Source: UBA11996 sp964394975 (GTDB taxonomy: Bacteria > Chloroflexota > Dehalococcoidia > Lucifugimonadales > UBA826). From it: a stretch of DNA of 15,407 nucleotides. This document shows positions 1 through 7,756 of the stretch, one piece after another. The notes beneath the pieces were generated by a model, which saw only the letters and a program-made list of their open reading frames with translations, was not told the origin of the DNA and did not search any database. The DNA is taken from NCBI GenBank assembly GCA_964394975.1, contig CAYMZR010000046.1:1-15407 (forward strand), given 5' to 3'. The position numbers were made by a program, and so were the translations under genes. Numbering within the stretch: position 1 is the stretch's first letter; each line of letters starts with the position of its first letter.

Positions 1-1232
1 GGGAGCAGATATGATTTTGCCCTTCGAGGCCCTATGATTTCATCAGAAGTAACACCGAAATAATTTGAAACCTCCGAAATAATAGTGGAATCAGAGATAG
101 GTTTTTTTGTGTTGATTTGAGAGTCTCCTACCATTTTCTTCACAGATTCGATTGTAATAGGCTCATCCCGAAATTGGGCCCAGGCGACTACTCTGTTCAA
201 TAATCCTTCAAGTTCCCTGATGTTTGATTGAATTCTTTCCCCTAAAAATTCGACAACCTCTTTGGGAATATCATACCTTCTCTCTTGAACCTTCTCATTT
301 AGGATGGCAACTCTCGTCTCTAATTGAGGCAATTGAATATCTGCTACTAGTCCACCAGTTAACCTTGATGTTATACGCGATTCCAAAGTTCTCAATTCAC
401 TGATATGCCTATCGCTTGCTACCACTATCTGTTTGTTTTTAACATGAAGGGAATTAAAGGTATGAAAAAAGCCTTCTTGAGTTTGTTCTTTTCCAATGAG
501 AAATTGTATGTCGTCTAGCAGCAGAACGTCGACTTTGCGGTATTTTTCTCGAAACTCCTCTGTTTGCCCATTTTGAATTGCCATCACGTATTGGTTGGTA
601 AATTCCTCTGATGTTACGTAAAGCGTAACTAGTCCTTTGGCCTTAGTCTCATGTCCGATTGCTTGTAATAAATGTGTTTTCCCTAAGCCCACCGGGGAAT
701 GAATTACCAATGGATTGAATATATCCCCAGGATTTTCTGAGACTGCTTTTGCCCCAGCGTAGGCAAGCTGGTTAGAATTTCCAACGACGAAATTTTCAAA
801 TGTGTATTTTGGATTAAAATTAAATACTCCTACATGCGACTTAGGGTGATTTTCAGGAACGTATTCTTGAAAGAGATCATCATTACCAGTTGTATATTTG
901 GCGGACGCCTCGTTTCTGCTATCTGGAGTGGTGCCTAGATTTTTGCTATAGGATTGGTGGTTAGGGATTTCATTAATGACCGTAAATTTTAGGTTTATCT
1001 CAAATTCCACTATCGCCCTTAATTCTTGTTCCAGCATATCTAGCATGCGGTCTTCCAAATATTGAGCCGTAAAGGCATTTGGGGTTTGCACAGTGAATTC
1101 GTCCGACGTGTAGCAAATCCCACGCGTACTCCGAAGCCATGTGTCATAGCTAGGCTTTGGAACCTCAAGTTCTACTTTTCCTAGAACAGAGCTCCAAATT
1201 TTATTAGCTTTTTGAATATTCTTTCGATCCAT
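1..1232 (-). CDS. dnaA: Chromosomal replication initiator protein DnaA, C-terminus cut by window edge
   Basis: DnaA is the AAA+ ATPase that binds and opens the replication origin. About 410 codons are present. The N-terminal domain I is recognisable, followed by a variable linker. The AAA+ domain then has Walker A GLGKTHL (Lys185) and Walker B LLLDDIQF (Asp240, Asp241), followed by a conserved sensor region (VASDRHISELRTLESR) and GGLVADIQLP. The segment FGVTSDEIIGPRRAKS begins domain IV, and the frame is still open at base 1, so roughly the last 40-60 residues, including the helix that reads DnaA boxes, lie outside the window. The start is an ATG at 1230-1232. No clear Shine-Dalgarno precedes it, only a run of A. 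Odd detail: the usual arginine-finger SRF reads SRL here. The family call is secure. Confidence 0.97.
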   Translation of the reverse strand, partial: MDRKNIQKANKIWSSVLGKVELEVPKPSYDTWLRSTRGICYTSDEFTVQTPNAFTAQYLEDRMLDMLEQELRAIVEFEINLKFTVINEIPNHQSYSKNLGTTPDSRNEASAKYTTGNDDLFQEYVPENHPKSHVGVFNFNPKYTFENFVVGNSNQLAYAGAKAVSENPGDIFNPLVIHSPVGLGKTHLLQAIGHETKAKGLVTLYVTSEEFTNQYVMAIQNGQTEEFREKYRKVDVLLLDDIQFLIGKEQTQEGFFHTFNSLHVKNKQIVVASDRHISELRTLESRITSRLTGGLVADIQLPQLETRVAILNEKVQERRYDIPKEVVEFLGERIQSNIRELEGLLNRVVAWAQFRDEPITIESVKKMVGDSQINTKKPISDSTIISEVSNYFGVTSDEIIGPRRAKSYLL

Positions 1233-1570
1233 ATTTTTTTACACAAAGCCGCCCGCAGTATTAAAGCCCTTTTGTTCAAAAGGCAAATTTGGAGATTTTC
1301 CGACTCCTCCGCTTCCCCCCAAGCACTTACCTAATTTGACACTTATTTTAATTCAGATCAAAGCGTGTAAGGTAACAACCCAGAAAATTTCTTGAAGAGG
1401 TTATTTCGTACGACCCAGCAACTTTTTTAGCCTCTCCAGCACTCCTTAAATTCAATCAAAATTGATTTCTGTTTAAGATATATGTTTTACACCTCATATT
1501 TAATAATGTGCAAGGGGGGAAACGATGAATTTCAACGTCAATTTGTTTCCAGCCATTAAAGGCCCAAATT

Positions 1571-1607
1571 ATCGTTCATGAAACACAATTCATGTGTTAG
1601 TAACGAT
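1571..1607. repeat. Nested inverted repeat (two-tier hairpin)
   Basis: The outer arms ATCGTT (1571-1576) and AACGAT (1602-1607) enclose inner arms AACACA (1582-1587) and TGTGTT (1593-1598) with a 5-base loop. An alternative pairing CATGAA (1577-1582) / TTCATG (1589-1594) uses overlapping bases. Three T residues follow on the + strand, too few for a persuasive terminator. It could be a protein-binding palindrome or an RNA structure; the role is unknown. Confidence 0.45.
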
Positions 1608-1770
1608 TTTGATCGGTTATATCGTATTTGGATTTTTCCCCCCTTAAGAGCCGGAATCGAGGAAAATTTTTTCCTGTTTCTAAAGCACCATTTTCTGGAT
1701 ATAAAACTATGGTAGTGAATTGAAGCATTAACGTGTACCTGATAAATATGATAAGCAAAGAAAATCGAAA

Positions 1771-1796
1771 CTGGTTGAATTATATTTTTCAACCAG
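1771..1796 (-). terminator. Perfect 9-bp inverted repeat, candidate terminator of the metal-binding-protein gene
   Basis: The arms CTGGTTGAA (1771-1779) and TTCAACCAG (1788-1796) are exact complements around an 8-base loop. Read leftward, the hairpin is followed by TTTCGATTTTCTTT, a T-rich but interrupted tract. It lies about 165 bases beyond the stop codon of the leftward gene at 1961, so it could end that transcript. The broken T run keeps confidence moderate. Confidence 0.4.
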
Positions 1797-1960
1797 GATA
1801 TTGGTATTAAAAGTTAAAAACGAGGTTGATCTTAGTTACTCAGGTTGTGGGTTCCAGGTAGGCTAAAGGTTTAGATCTAGGTATCGACGTCTCTATGGTT
1901 GTAATGGACTGGTTATAGAAGCAACTGACCCCGGCGGAGGTTACTATCTATTGTTGATAT

Positions 1961-2980
1961 TTATTTCAAACCTTCACTGATTAATTCTGAAAGGGTTGTC
2001 ATCATTTGAAGGTATGATTCACCCTTTTTGACGTATTCAATCTGCAGCCCTTTCATAACCTGAACATTTGCATCTTGCCCTATCTGGTCGGTTATTTTTT
2101 CTTCAACCCCATCTTCCATAAAAATACCTTTGACTTCTGCAAGTTTAAGGTCGTCGATTAGTTTAGCTATTTCGCCTGCGCTCGGCCCAGATTCTGTAGT
2201 CATTGAAGGAATTATAGTTCCTATGACCTCAAAGCCAAAGGTGTCTGCGAGGTATCCTAGGGCCTCGTGAGAGGTTACCAATTTCCGGTCCTTTTGAGGA
2301 ATTGTTTCAAAGATGGAACGCATCTGTTTATCAAGACTAGAAAGCTGGCCTTTGTAGGTGGCAGCATTTTCTTGGTAGTAGGCAGCTGACTCAGGATCAG
2401 TACTGGAAAGTTGGGCGGTGATTTCGTCTACAGCTATAGACACACGGGCCGGATCTAGCCAGAAATGAGGATCAAGGGATCCATGGTCGTGTTCATCATG
2501 CTCGTCGTGTTTCTTGTATTCGATCGGATTAACCTTGGGCCCTAAAGGGAAATGCGTGGAATCTGGATTCAGTGAATTTTCAAGAAGAGATGTGATGTTC
2601 TTACCTTCTAAAGTTAATCCGATTGAAAAAACCAATTTTGACTCGGATAGTTTGACTACCTCCTTTGGGGTAGGTTGATATGTGTGTGGATCTTTACCTG
2701 GAGGAGCTAGATTCTCAACTATCACTCGTTTTCCTCCAACATTTTTGACCCAATCACCAATTATGCTAGTTGTTACAAAAACAGGAAAAGCAATCTGGTC
2801 AACAGACTTTTCCTCCATATCCAGCTTTGTAATGGAATCCACCAACGCTTCTTGTTTAACCGAACTCTCTTGATCTGTATTGCAAGCCATGCTTAGGTAG
2901 ACTGATCCCAAAAGCATGAAACCAATAGTTAAAAAAAATACTGCGAACCTCTTATATTGCGACTTTAACGCATTAAACAT
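1961..2980 (-). CDS. Metal (probably zinc) ABC transporter substrate-binding protein, ZnuA/TroA family
   Basis: This is an extracytoplasmic binding protein that hands a divalent metal to an ABC importer. With the start chosen here it has 339 residues. A hydrophobic signal segment (about 11-30) is followed by YLSMAC. Cys33 could be lipidated, but the lipobox is imperfect because Leu sits one place too far upstream. The family's metal ligands are visible: His99 in DPHTYQPTP, His172 in DPHFWLDP, His238 in TSHEALGYLA, and an acidic residue around Glu289. A His/Asp-rich loop (158-166, KHDEHDEHDHG) precedes His172; such loops are typical of zinc rather than manganese binders. I chose ATG 2980 over an in-frame GTG at 3001 because AGGAAG lies 9 bases upstream of the ATG. 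No ATPase or permease gene is nearby, so its transporter partners must lie elsewhere. Confidence 0.9.
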   Translation of the reverse strand: MFNALKSQYKRFAVFFLTIGFMLLGSVYLSMACNTDQESSVKQEALVDSITKLDMEEKSVDQIAFPVFVTTSIIGDWVKNVGGKRVIVENLAPPGKDPHTYQPTPKEVVKLSESKLVFSIGLTLEGKNITSLLENSLNPDSTHFPLGPKVNPIEYKKHDEHDEHDHGSLDPHFWLDPARVSIAVDEITAQLSSTDPESAAYYQENAATYKGQLSSLDKQMRSIFETIPQKDRKLVTSHEALGYLADTFGFEVIGTIIPSMTTESGPSAGEIAKLIDDLKLAEVKGIFMEDGVEEKITDQIGQDANVQVMKGLQIEYVKKGESYLQMMTTLSELISEGLK

Positions 2981-2989
2981 ATAGATATA

Positions 2990-2995
2990 CTTCCT
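2990..2995 (-). promoter_or_regulatory. Shine-Dalgarno AGGAAG that decides the binding-protein start
   Basis: Read leftward, AGGAAG stands 9 bases before ATG 2980. The upstream GTG at 3001 overlaps its own purine-rich sequence (AGAGGTG) with no usable spacing. This favours the shorter protein. Confidence 0.55.
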
Positions 2996-3038
2996 ATTCA
3001 CCTCTAATAAATGATACTAAGTCGCATTTACACAATCT

Positions 3039-3068
3039 ATTTTAGATAATTCTCCTATTCAATGTCAA
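3039..3068 (-). promoter_or_regulatory. Sigma-70-type promoter for the metal-binding-protein gene
   Basis: On the minus strand a perfect -35 TTGACA (3063-3068) and a -10 TAAAAT (3039-3044, one mismatch) are separated by 18 bases. The expected transcript start near 3032 leaves a leader of about 50 bases before ATG 2980. A zinc-responsive repressor site would be expected over this element, but I could not find a convincing palindrome. Confidence 0.65.
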
Positions 3069-3092
3069 CCATAATTACGAAAGAAAACGTCT

Positions 3093-3121
3093 TTGAAATC
3101 TTAGGATATTTTTAAAATAGT
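3093..3121 (+). promoter_or_regulatory. Weak candidate promoter for the phosphatase-protease pair
   Basis: TTGAAA (3093-3098) and AATAGT (3116-3121, two mismatches to TATAAT) are separated by 17 bases. The -10 lies inside the first copy of the tandem repeat at 3105-3142. The surrounding DNA is very AT-rich, so a chance match is quite possible. Confidence 0.3.
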
Positions 3122-3142
3122 GAGATATTCTTTAAATAGTAA
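3105..3142. repeat. Imperfect 19-bp tandem direct repeat in a divergent promoter region
   Basis: Copy one, GATATTTTTAAAATAGTGA (3105-3123), is followed directly by copy two, GATATTCTTTAAATAGTAA (3124-3142); 16 of 19 bases agree. The pair lies between two divergent genes, just before the ribosome-binding site of the rightward one. A spacing of 19 bases (nearly two helical turns) suits a doubled operator, but recent slippage in AT-rich DNA would look the same. Confidence 0.6.
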
Positions 3143-3153
3143 AAAATTGGAAC

Positions 3154-3159
3154 AAAGGA
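3154..3159 (+). promoter_or_regulatory. Shine-Dalgarno AAAGGA supporting a TTG start
   Basis: AAAGGA ends 6 bases before TTG 3166 and 15 bases before the alternative ATG 3175. Normal spacing therefore favours the TTG as the start of the phosphatase. Confidence 0.5.
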
Positions 3160-3165
3160 CGAAAT

Positions 3166-4023
3166 TTGAGAGAAATGAAATATCAATTGCCAGAAACTGA
3201 ATCAGGTAAAGATGCCTTGCAATTCGCAAGAGAGATATCCTTGTCCGCTGGCGAAATATTACTTGAATGGTGGCCGAAGACTAAAGAGATATCCGACAAA
3301 GGACAAAACGATATAGTCACAAACGTAGATCGAGAATGTGAGGCCCATATCAGATCTGCGATTGAAGCTCATTTTCCTGAGCATGGCATTTTTGGAGAAG
3401 AAGAGAAAGGAGATGATCCAACAACGGGATGGACATGGATTATTGACCCTATAGACGGTACCCAAAACTATGCCTGGGGAATTCCTTGCTTTTCTACCGT
3501 AATAGCGGTGGCAAAAGACGGTGAAGTTGTGGCAGGGGTTAATTTCGATCCAATTAACAATGAGATGTTTCATGCTGCTAGAGGAAAAGGTGCCTTCCTC
3601 AACGACCAAAAGATACAAGTTAGCGATATCTCAAAGTTTGAGGATGTAATCATGGTTACGGACCCGGCATATGGACCTGCTTCAGGAACCACAGATACTT
3701 TACAAATGTTGAGGAAAATTTGGCCATCTCTAAAGACCACCAGAATGATTGGATCATCCGCTTTGTCGATATCTTATGTAGCAGCTGGGAGGATGGATAT
3801 TTTTGTCCATCATCGTCTCCAACCTTACGATCAAGCAGCGGGGATCATATTGATGGAGGAAGCAGGCGGACTTATAACAGATAGGCAAGGAAATAGAGCT
3901 GAACTGTATTCAGATGGAGTAATAGCTTCCTCTTCAACAATTCACCAGGAGTTTATGAAAAAAACTAAACACTTACAGTGGAGAAAACCGTCGAGTAGAG
4001 CCTTTAATCCGAGGGAAAGGTAA
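3166..4023 (+). CDS. Inositol monophosphatase family phosphatase
   Basis: This is a Mg2+-dependent sugar- or polyol-phosphate phosphatase of the IMPase/SuhB/HisN superfamily, 285 residues, presumably cytosolic. All family signatures are present in order: GEEE at 77-80; DPIDGT at 94-99, which with Glu78-80 and Asp222 builds the metal site; IGSSALSISYVAAGRMD at about 195-211; and YDQAAGIILMEEAGG from 221, where the usual Trp before the catalytic Asp is Tyr. Family members accept inositol-1-phosphate, histidinol phosphate, PAP or fructose-1,6-bisphosphate, and the sequence does not let me choose among them. The start is TTG, supported by ribosome-binding-site spacing; ATG 3175 would shorten the protein by three residues. 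The protease gene begins only 7 bases after the stop, so the two are probably co-transcribed. Confidence 0.93.
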   Translation: MREMKYQLPETESGKDALQFAREISLSAGEILLEWWPKTKEISDKGQNDIVTNVDRECEAHIRSAIEAHFPEHGIFGEEEKGDDPTTGWTWIIDPIDGTQNYAWGIPCFSTVIAVAKDGEVVAGVNFDPINNEMFHAARGKGAFLNDQKIQVSDISKFEDVIMVTDPAYGPASGTTDTLQMLRKIWPSLKTTRMIGSSALSISYVAAGRMDIFVHHRLQPYDQAAGIILMEEAGGLITDRQGNRAELYSDGVIASSSTIHQEFMKKTKHLQWRKPSSRAFNPRER

Positions 4024-4030
4024 AACGAAT

Positions 4031-5095
4031 ATGAAGAAGACTACTGGTCTGTTATTAATCGTGTTATTGATTGTTGCCGCTTGCGGGACAGAAAGCAGTA
4101 CCGATCAATTGAAGATAACGGCAAACTCCAACCTGAGTCCTAATGCACTGGGAAAAGCATCTCAAGAGGAAGAAGTGGAGAACAAATCCCTAACATTATC
4201 TAGTGCTGCTAATGGATTGATTACTAGGGAAGTTGAAGATACTGCCCCGCCACCTGCGATCATTCCTACGGAAACCCCTTCAGCACCTATTGTGGATTTA
4301 ATATCAGTTTCCCAGGTCGGGGATAGTATGACTACTGTTGAAGCTGTTCGGGCATTAAGTCCTTCGGTGGTTCAAATATCAACTGATACAGTCGCCATTA
4401 GTTTGTACAATCGGATTGTTCCACAAACCGGAGTCGGATCCGGGATAATAATTGATAATTTTGGCAATATACTCACCAACAACCATGTGGTGGAGGGAGC
4501 AGATCTTGTGACAGCTACCTTAAATGATGGCCGTTCATATCCTGCAACCTTAGTTGGAAGCGATAACATCACCGATTTAGCCGTTATTAACATATCTGCG
4601 GCCAAATTGACCCCAGCAAAATTTGGGAGATCTGCTGATTTACAGGTTGGTGAGGATGTTATTGCTGTTGGGCACGCACTTGGCTTAAAAGGGGGACCTA
4701 CAGTGAGCAAGGGGGTTGTTAGTGCCCTAGAGCGTACAATACAAACGGATGCCCAAAAGGCGATGGTTGATCTTATACAAACGGATGCTTCTATTAACCC
4801 TGGCAATAGTGGTGGCCCTCTCGCCAATAGTAAGGGAGANNNNNNNNNNNNNNNNNNNNNNNNNNNNNNNNNNNNNNNNNNNNNNNNNNNNNNNNNNNNN
4901 NNNNNNNNNNNNNNNNNNNNNNNNNNNNNNNNNNNNNNNGTAATTGTTATGTTGAATAAGGTTTCAATAGAGAATGCAGGAGATCTTTCAAAGTTTCTTT
5001 TGAATAATCCTCCAGGATCTGAGGTTGAGATTCGGTTTTATAGAAATGGTGAACTTCGGAAGGTGGATATTGTTTTGGCTGATAAACCAGAGTAG
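4031..5095 (+). CDS. S1C-family (HtrA/Deg-like) lipoprotein serine protease with C-terminal PDZ, interrupted by assembly gap
   Basis: This is an envelope quality-control protease of the trypsin-like S1C family. The signal peptide ends in VAAC, a canonical lipobox, predicting lipidation at Cys18 and membrane anchoring. Residues 19-100 form a low-complexity Ser/Thr/Pro linker. The catalytic triad is complete: His152 in LTNNHVVEGA, Asp182 in NITDLAVI and Ser260 in NPGNSGGPL. After the N run, the frame resumes in the second half of a PDZ domain (VIVMLNKVSIENAGDL, then PGSEVEIRFYRNGE). Compared with DegS, about 90 residues should separate these segments, but 100 N hold only 33-34. The true gene is therefore probably about 170 bases longer, and the preserved frame across the gap is not meaningful. 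One PDZ domain makes it DegS/DegP-short-like. The start ATG has GGGAAAGG upstream. Confidence 0.92.
   Translation: MKKTTGLLLIVLLIVAACGTESSTDQLKITANSNLSPNALGKASQEEEVENKSLTLSSAANGLITREVEDTAPPPAIIPTETPSAPIVDLISVSQVGDSMTTVEAVRALSPSVVQISTDTVAISLYNRIVPQTGVGSGIIIDNFGNILTNNHVVEGADLVTATLNDGRSYPATLVGSDNITDLAVINISAAKLTPAKFGRSADLQVGEDVIAVGHALGLKGGPTVSKGVVSALERTIQTDAQKAMVDLIQTDASINPGNSGGPLANSKGXXXXXXXXXXXXXXXXXXXXXXXXXXXXXXXXXXVIVMLNKVSIENAGDLSKFLLNNPPGSEVEIRFYRNGELRKVDIVLADKPE
4840..4939. other. Assembly gap (100 N)
   Basis: Exactly 100 ambiguous bases interrupt the protease gene. The round number marks a scaffolding placeholder of unknown real length. It removes the end of the catalytic domain and the start of the PDZ domain. 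Confidence 0.98.
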
Positions 5096-5116
5096 ATGCT
5101 TTGGTGTAAAAATAAG

Positions 5117-5140
5117 TGACGAGTTGTCGTCAATGTTTTT
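5117..5140 (+). terminator. Short hairpin with T run after the protease gene
   Basis: TGACGA (5117-5122) and TCGTCA (5127-5132) form a perfect 6-bp stem with a GTTG loop, followed by ATGTTTTT. It lies 21 bases after the protease stop and before ccmH, so it may separate the two transcription units. The short stem makes it a weak intrinsic terminator. Confidence 0.4.
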
Positions 5141-5178
5141 AAGGACTACTGCTCCACCATATATTGAGTGATAATTGA

Positions 5179-5718
5179 ATGAGTGCATTATTGGGGAACC
5201 ACCATCCGTTGCGAAAAAATATGTTTCTAAAAATGATAGGCCTTCTGACGGTGCAAGTTTTATTTCTTAATGCTGCTTGTTTCGCCTCAAATACAGAGTT
5301 CATTTCGGATGAAGAGAAAAAAATAAATAGCCTGAATGCAGTTCTTATGTGCCCAGTTTGCCCTGGTGAATCTATAGATCAGTCACAAAATGAAATAGCT
5401 ACCAACATGAGAACAATTGTGAAAGATTTTGTAGAAGATGGAAAATCCGAGAAAGAGATAAAAGATTATTTTGTTGGTAAGTATGGTCCTGTTATTTTGC
5501 TGGAACCAACTACGTCAGGGATAAGTATATTTGCTTGGCTTATTCCTCCAGTTGCTTTAGGGTTTGCCATCGTTATTGTGATAGTAGCTATAAATGTGAT
5601 GAGAAGAAGACAAAATGCTGCTGCCCCATATAACAGATACGGGTTGATTGAAGAATCTATTTCAGAAAAGGAGAAAGAAAAATATTTTTCTGTGATAGAT
5701 CGAATATCTAATGAATGA
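5179..5718 (+). CDS. ccmH: Cytochrome c maturation protein CcmH
   Basis: CcmH is a membrane-anchored thiol oxidoreductase of System I that keeps the CxxCH haem-binding cysteines of apocytochrome c reduced and presents the apoprotein to CcmF. A signal segment (about 15-36) is followed by the active-site motif LMCPVCPGESIDQS with Cys58 and Cys61. A helical domain follows (NEIATNMRTIVKDF to DYFVGKYGPVILLEPT), then one membrane segment (about 116-140) and a cytosolic tail. The layout matches short bacterial CcmH. The first ATG lacks a good Shine-Dalgarno. ATG 5221 (residue 15) would put the signal peptide directly at the N-terminus and is a realistic alternative. ccmF follows after 37 bases. Confidence 0.93.
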   Translation: MSALLGNHHPLRKNMFLKMIGLLTVQVLFLNAACFASNTEFISDEEKKINSLNAVLMCPVCPGESIDQSQNEIATNMRTIVKDFVEDGKSEKEIKDYFVGKYGPVILLEPTTSGISIFAWLIPPVALGFAIVIVIVAINVMRRRQNAAAPYNRYGLIEESISEKEKEKYFSVIDRISNE

Positions 5719-5755
5719 GTATGAGCTTAAATTTTCTGACAATGTTATTTCTTAA

Positions 5756-7756
5756 ATGGTAGAACTCGGACAGATTGCGCTTATTCTTTCCTTTATGATA
5801 GCGGCCTATTCGACTGTCGTAGGATTTGCTGGCGGTATGCTGAATGGCAGGGATCTTGCAGCAAGTGCACGGTGGGGATTTTATTCCATATGCCCGTTAC
5901 TTTTATTGGCCACTGCCTCCCTAATATATGCTTTCGTTACAAATGATTTTTCGGTTAAATATGTCGCAGAAAATAGTAATCTGGCAATGCCGAAGGCTTA
6001 TGCATGGGTTGCTTTTTATTCAGGGAATGCAGGTTCCCTTTTATACATATCAGTCGCGTTCTCAATCATGGCAGGCATTGCAATAAGATTTGTAAACAGC
6101 AAATTGCCATATACATCTCCTTATGCTTTGGGTGTAATGAGCATGGTTTTGTTGTTCTTTTTGGCGGTTATCCTGTTTTTGGCCAATCCACTGGAACGTC
6201 ATCAAATTCCTCTTGAGGATGGGCAAGGAATGAATCCCCTGTTAATTCATTTTGGAATGTTTATACATCCACCATTTCAAATGCTCGGTCTGATTTCAGT
6301 GGCATTACCGTTTTCTATTGCGATTGGGGCGTTATTGGCCGGGAGAGGGGGTCGCGATGAGTGGGTTGACCAAGGCAGACTTTGGGGAATGATTTCATGG
6401 TTGTTGCTGACGACAGGATTGTTACTAGGTGCATGGTGGGCTTACACAATATTAGGTTGGGGTGGATATTGGGCTTGGGACCCTGTTGAAAATTCAGCTC
6501 TGATGCCTTGGCTAGGGATGACAGCTTTTGTACATTCGATAATGGTGCAAAAAAGACGCGGAATGTTTCGAATGTGGAATATGGTGCTGATTATTGTGAG
6601 CTTTGCCATGGCTCAGATGGGAATGTTTATCAACCGGGGAGGACCCGTGCCCTCAGTACATTCTTTTGCTGAATCTACAATGGGATGGATTTTTCTTGCG
6701 GTAATGGCAGCCACTTTGTTTATTTCTTTGTCTATTTTCATATTTAGATATGACACTTTGAAAAGTCGATCAGGGTTGGATTCGATGATCTCTAGGGAAT
6801 CTGTTTTTTTAGCTCAAAACGTGCTTTTTCTACTCATCGCCTTCGTGACACTTTGGGGCACAATATATCCTATATTTTCTGAGGCAGTGGATGATACAAC
6901 CATGACCATTGGTCAACCATTTTTTAATAAAGTGAACGGGCCTCTAATGATTTTATTGGTCCTTTTGATGGGTATTGGCCCTGTCCTACCATGGAGAAAA
7001 GCTGGATGGGGTTCTATAAACAAAATGTTGCGGGTACCTTTTTTAGTTGCTTGTGTGGTGCTTATATCGAGTTTGATAAGCGGTATAAATCAATATTGGG
7101 TTCTTATTTCGTTTGTTGTGTGTAGTGTATCCGTTACTACGGTGCTTCAGGAATTGGTTAGAGGAACTAAATCAAGGCACTCGCGTGGAGAAAATTGGGG
7201 GATTGCTTTTCTTTCTTTGTTGGGTGCCAACCGCCCAAGATATGGAGGCTATATCGTCCATTTGAGTATAGTAATGCTCGCCATTGGCATAACGGCTTCC
7301 TCTTTTTATGATGTTCAAAAGGACGTTGTTATGAAACCTGGGGACTCCGCAGTTTTGGGTAAATATACTTTCACCTACATTGAAGTGTCAGAAAAATCAT
7401 ATTCAGATAGAATGGAGGAAACAGCCAAATTCGAAGTTTGGTCCGATGATAAATATATTGGTTATATGCACCCTTACCGAGCTGTATATCCCGAATTTCA
7501 AATAGCTGCAACGAGAGGAGCTATTCATAGCACGGTTCTCGAAGATTTCTATCTTGTTCCCTCAGAATTTATGGAAGATGGTCAGGCAGTATTTAGGGTG
7601 TTAATAAATCCTTTGGTTTTATGGATGTGGGCATCGGGGCCAGTGTTGATATTGGGAACCCTCGTTTCTCTATCACCAAATAGTCGAAAGCATAGGAAAA
7701 GAGTAAGGCTGCCTTCTATGAGTACGGATCAAAATCCGTTGAGAATGGCGAAATAG
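5756..7756 (+). CDS. ccmF: Cytochrome c haem lyase subunit CcmF
   Basis: CcmF is a large polytopic membrane protein that takes haem from holo-CcmE and joins it to apocytochrome c together with CcmH/CcmI. Its 666 residues fit the family. The haem-handling WWD region is intact at about 227-252 (GWGGYWAWDPVENSALMPWL). Four histidines match the conserved haem-ligand and WWD-flanking positions: His171 in FIHPPF, His260 after the WWD region, His302 in PSVHSFAEST and His502 in GGYIVHLS. A large non-cytoplasmic domain (about 515-615) precedes the last membrane helix (about 617-640). There is no clear ribosome-binding site before ATG 5756. The stop codon abuts the next start (TAGATG), suggesting coupled translation. 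Confidence 0.97.
   Translation: MVELGQIALILSFMIAAYSTVVGFAGGMLNGRDLAASARWGFYSICPLLLLATASLIYAFVTNDFSVKYVAENSNLAMPKAYAWVAFYSGNAGSLLYISVAFSIMAGIAIRFVNSKLPYTSPYALGVMSMVLLFFLAVILFLANPLERHQIPLEDGQGMNPLLIHFGMFIHPPFQMLGLISVALPFSIAIGALLAGRGGRDEWVDQGRLWGMISWLLLTTGLLLGAWWAYTILGWGGYWAWDPVENSALMPWLGMTAFVHSIMVQKRRGMFRMWNMVLIIVSFAMAQMGMFINRGGPVPSVHSFAESTMGWIFLAVMAATLFISLSIFIFRYDTLKSRSGLDSMISRESVFLAQNVLFLLIAFVTLWGTIYPIFSEAVDDTTMTIGQPFFNKVNGPLMILLVLLMGIGPVLPWRKAGWGSINKMLRVPFLVACVVLISSLISGINQYWVLISFVVCSVSVTTVLQELVRGTKSRHSRGENWGIAFLSLLGANRPRYGGYIVHLSIVMLAIGITASSFYDVQKDVVMKPGDSAVLGKYTFTYIEVSEKSYSDRMEETAKFEVWSDDKYIGYMHPYRAVYPEFQIAATRGAIHSTVLEDFYLVPSEFMEDGQAVFRVLINPLVLWMWASGPVLILGTLVSLSPNSRKHRKRVRLPSMSTDQNPLRMAK

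Larger units (their letters stand above)
1233..1960. other. Long intergenic region beside dnaA, rich in inverted repeats; possible origin-side region
   Basis: I see no convincing gene in these 728 bases. The stretch is AT-rich and contains several inverted repeats: 1266-1284 (GCCCTTTT/AAAAGGC, in the dnaA leader), 1454-1467 (AATCAA/TTGATT), 1571-1607 (nested), 1660-1675 (AGGAAAA/TTTTCCT) and 1771-1796. Bacterial origins often lie next to dnaA, so this is a natural place to look. However, I found no TTATCCACA-type DnaA box with one mismatch or fewer on either strand, so the origin assignment is only a possibility. The part from about 1800 to 1960 has no fold or motif that I recognise as tRNA, SRP RNA or tmRNA. 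Confidence 0.3.

Noticed and set aside
1556..1792. A 78-codon leftward frame in the intergenic region beside dnaA
   Set aside because: It has no recognisable domain, membrane pattern or ribosome-binding site, and it spans several inverted repeats; it looks like chance in AT-rich DNA.
1820..1950. Possible tRNA or small structural RNA
   Set aside because: GGGTTCCAGG superficially recalls a T-arm, but there is no GGTTCRA loop, no pairing acceptor stem and no D-arm on either strand.
1233..1960. DnaA boxes (TTATCCACA or complement)
   Set aside because: The best candidates, such as TTTTACACA near 1237, have two or more mismatches, so none is claimed.
3063..3081. Possible zinc-repressor (Zur) site around TAATTACGA
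   Set aside because: Only one half-site (ATTACGA) resembles the Bacillus-type palindrome; the other half does not match.
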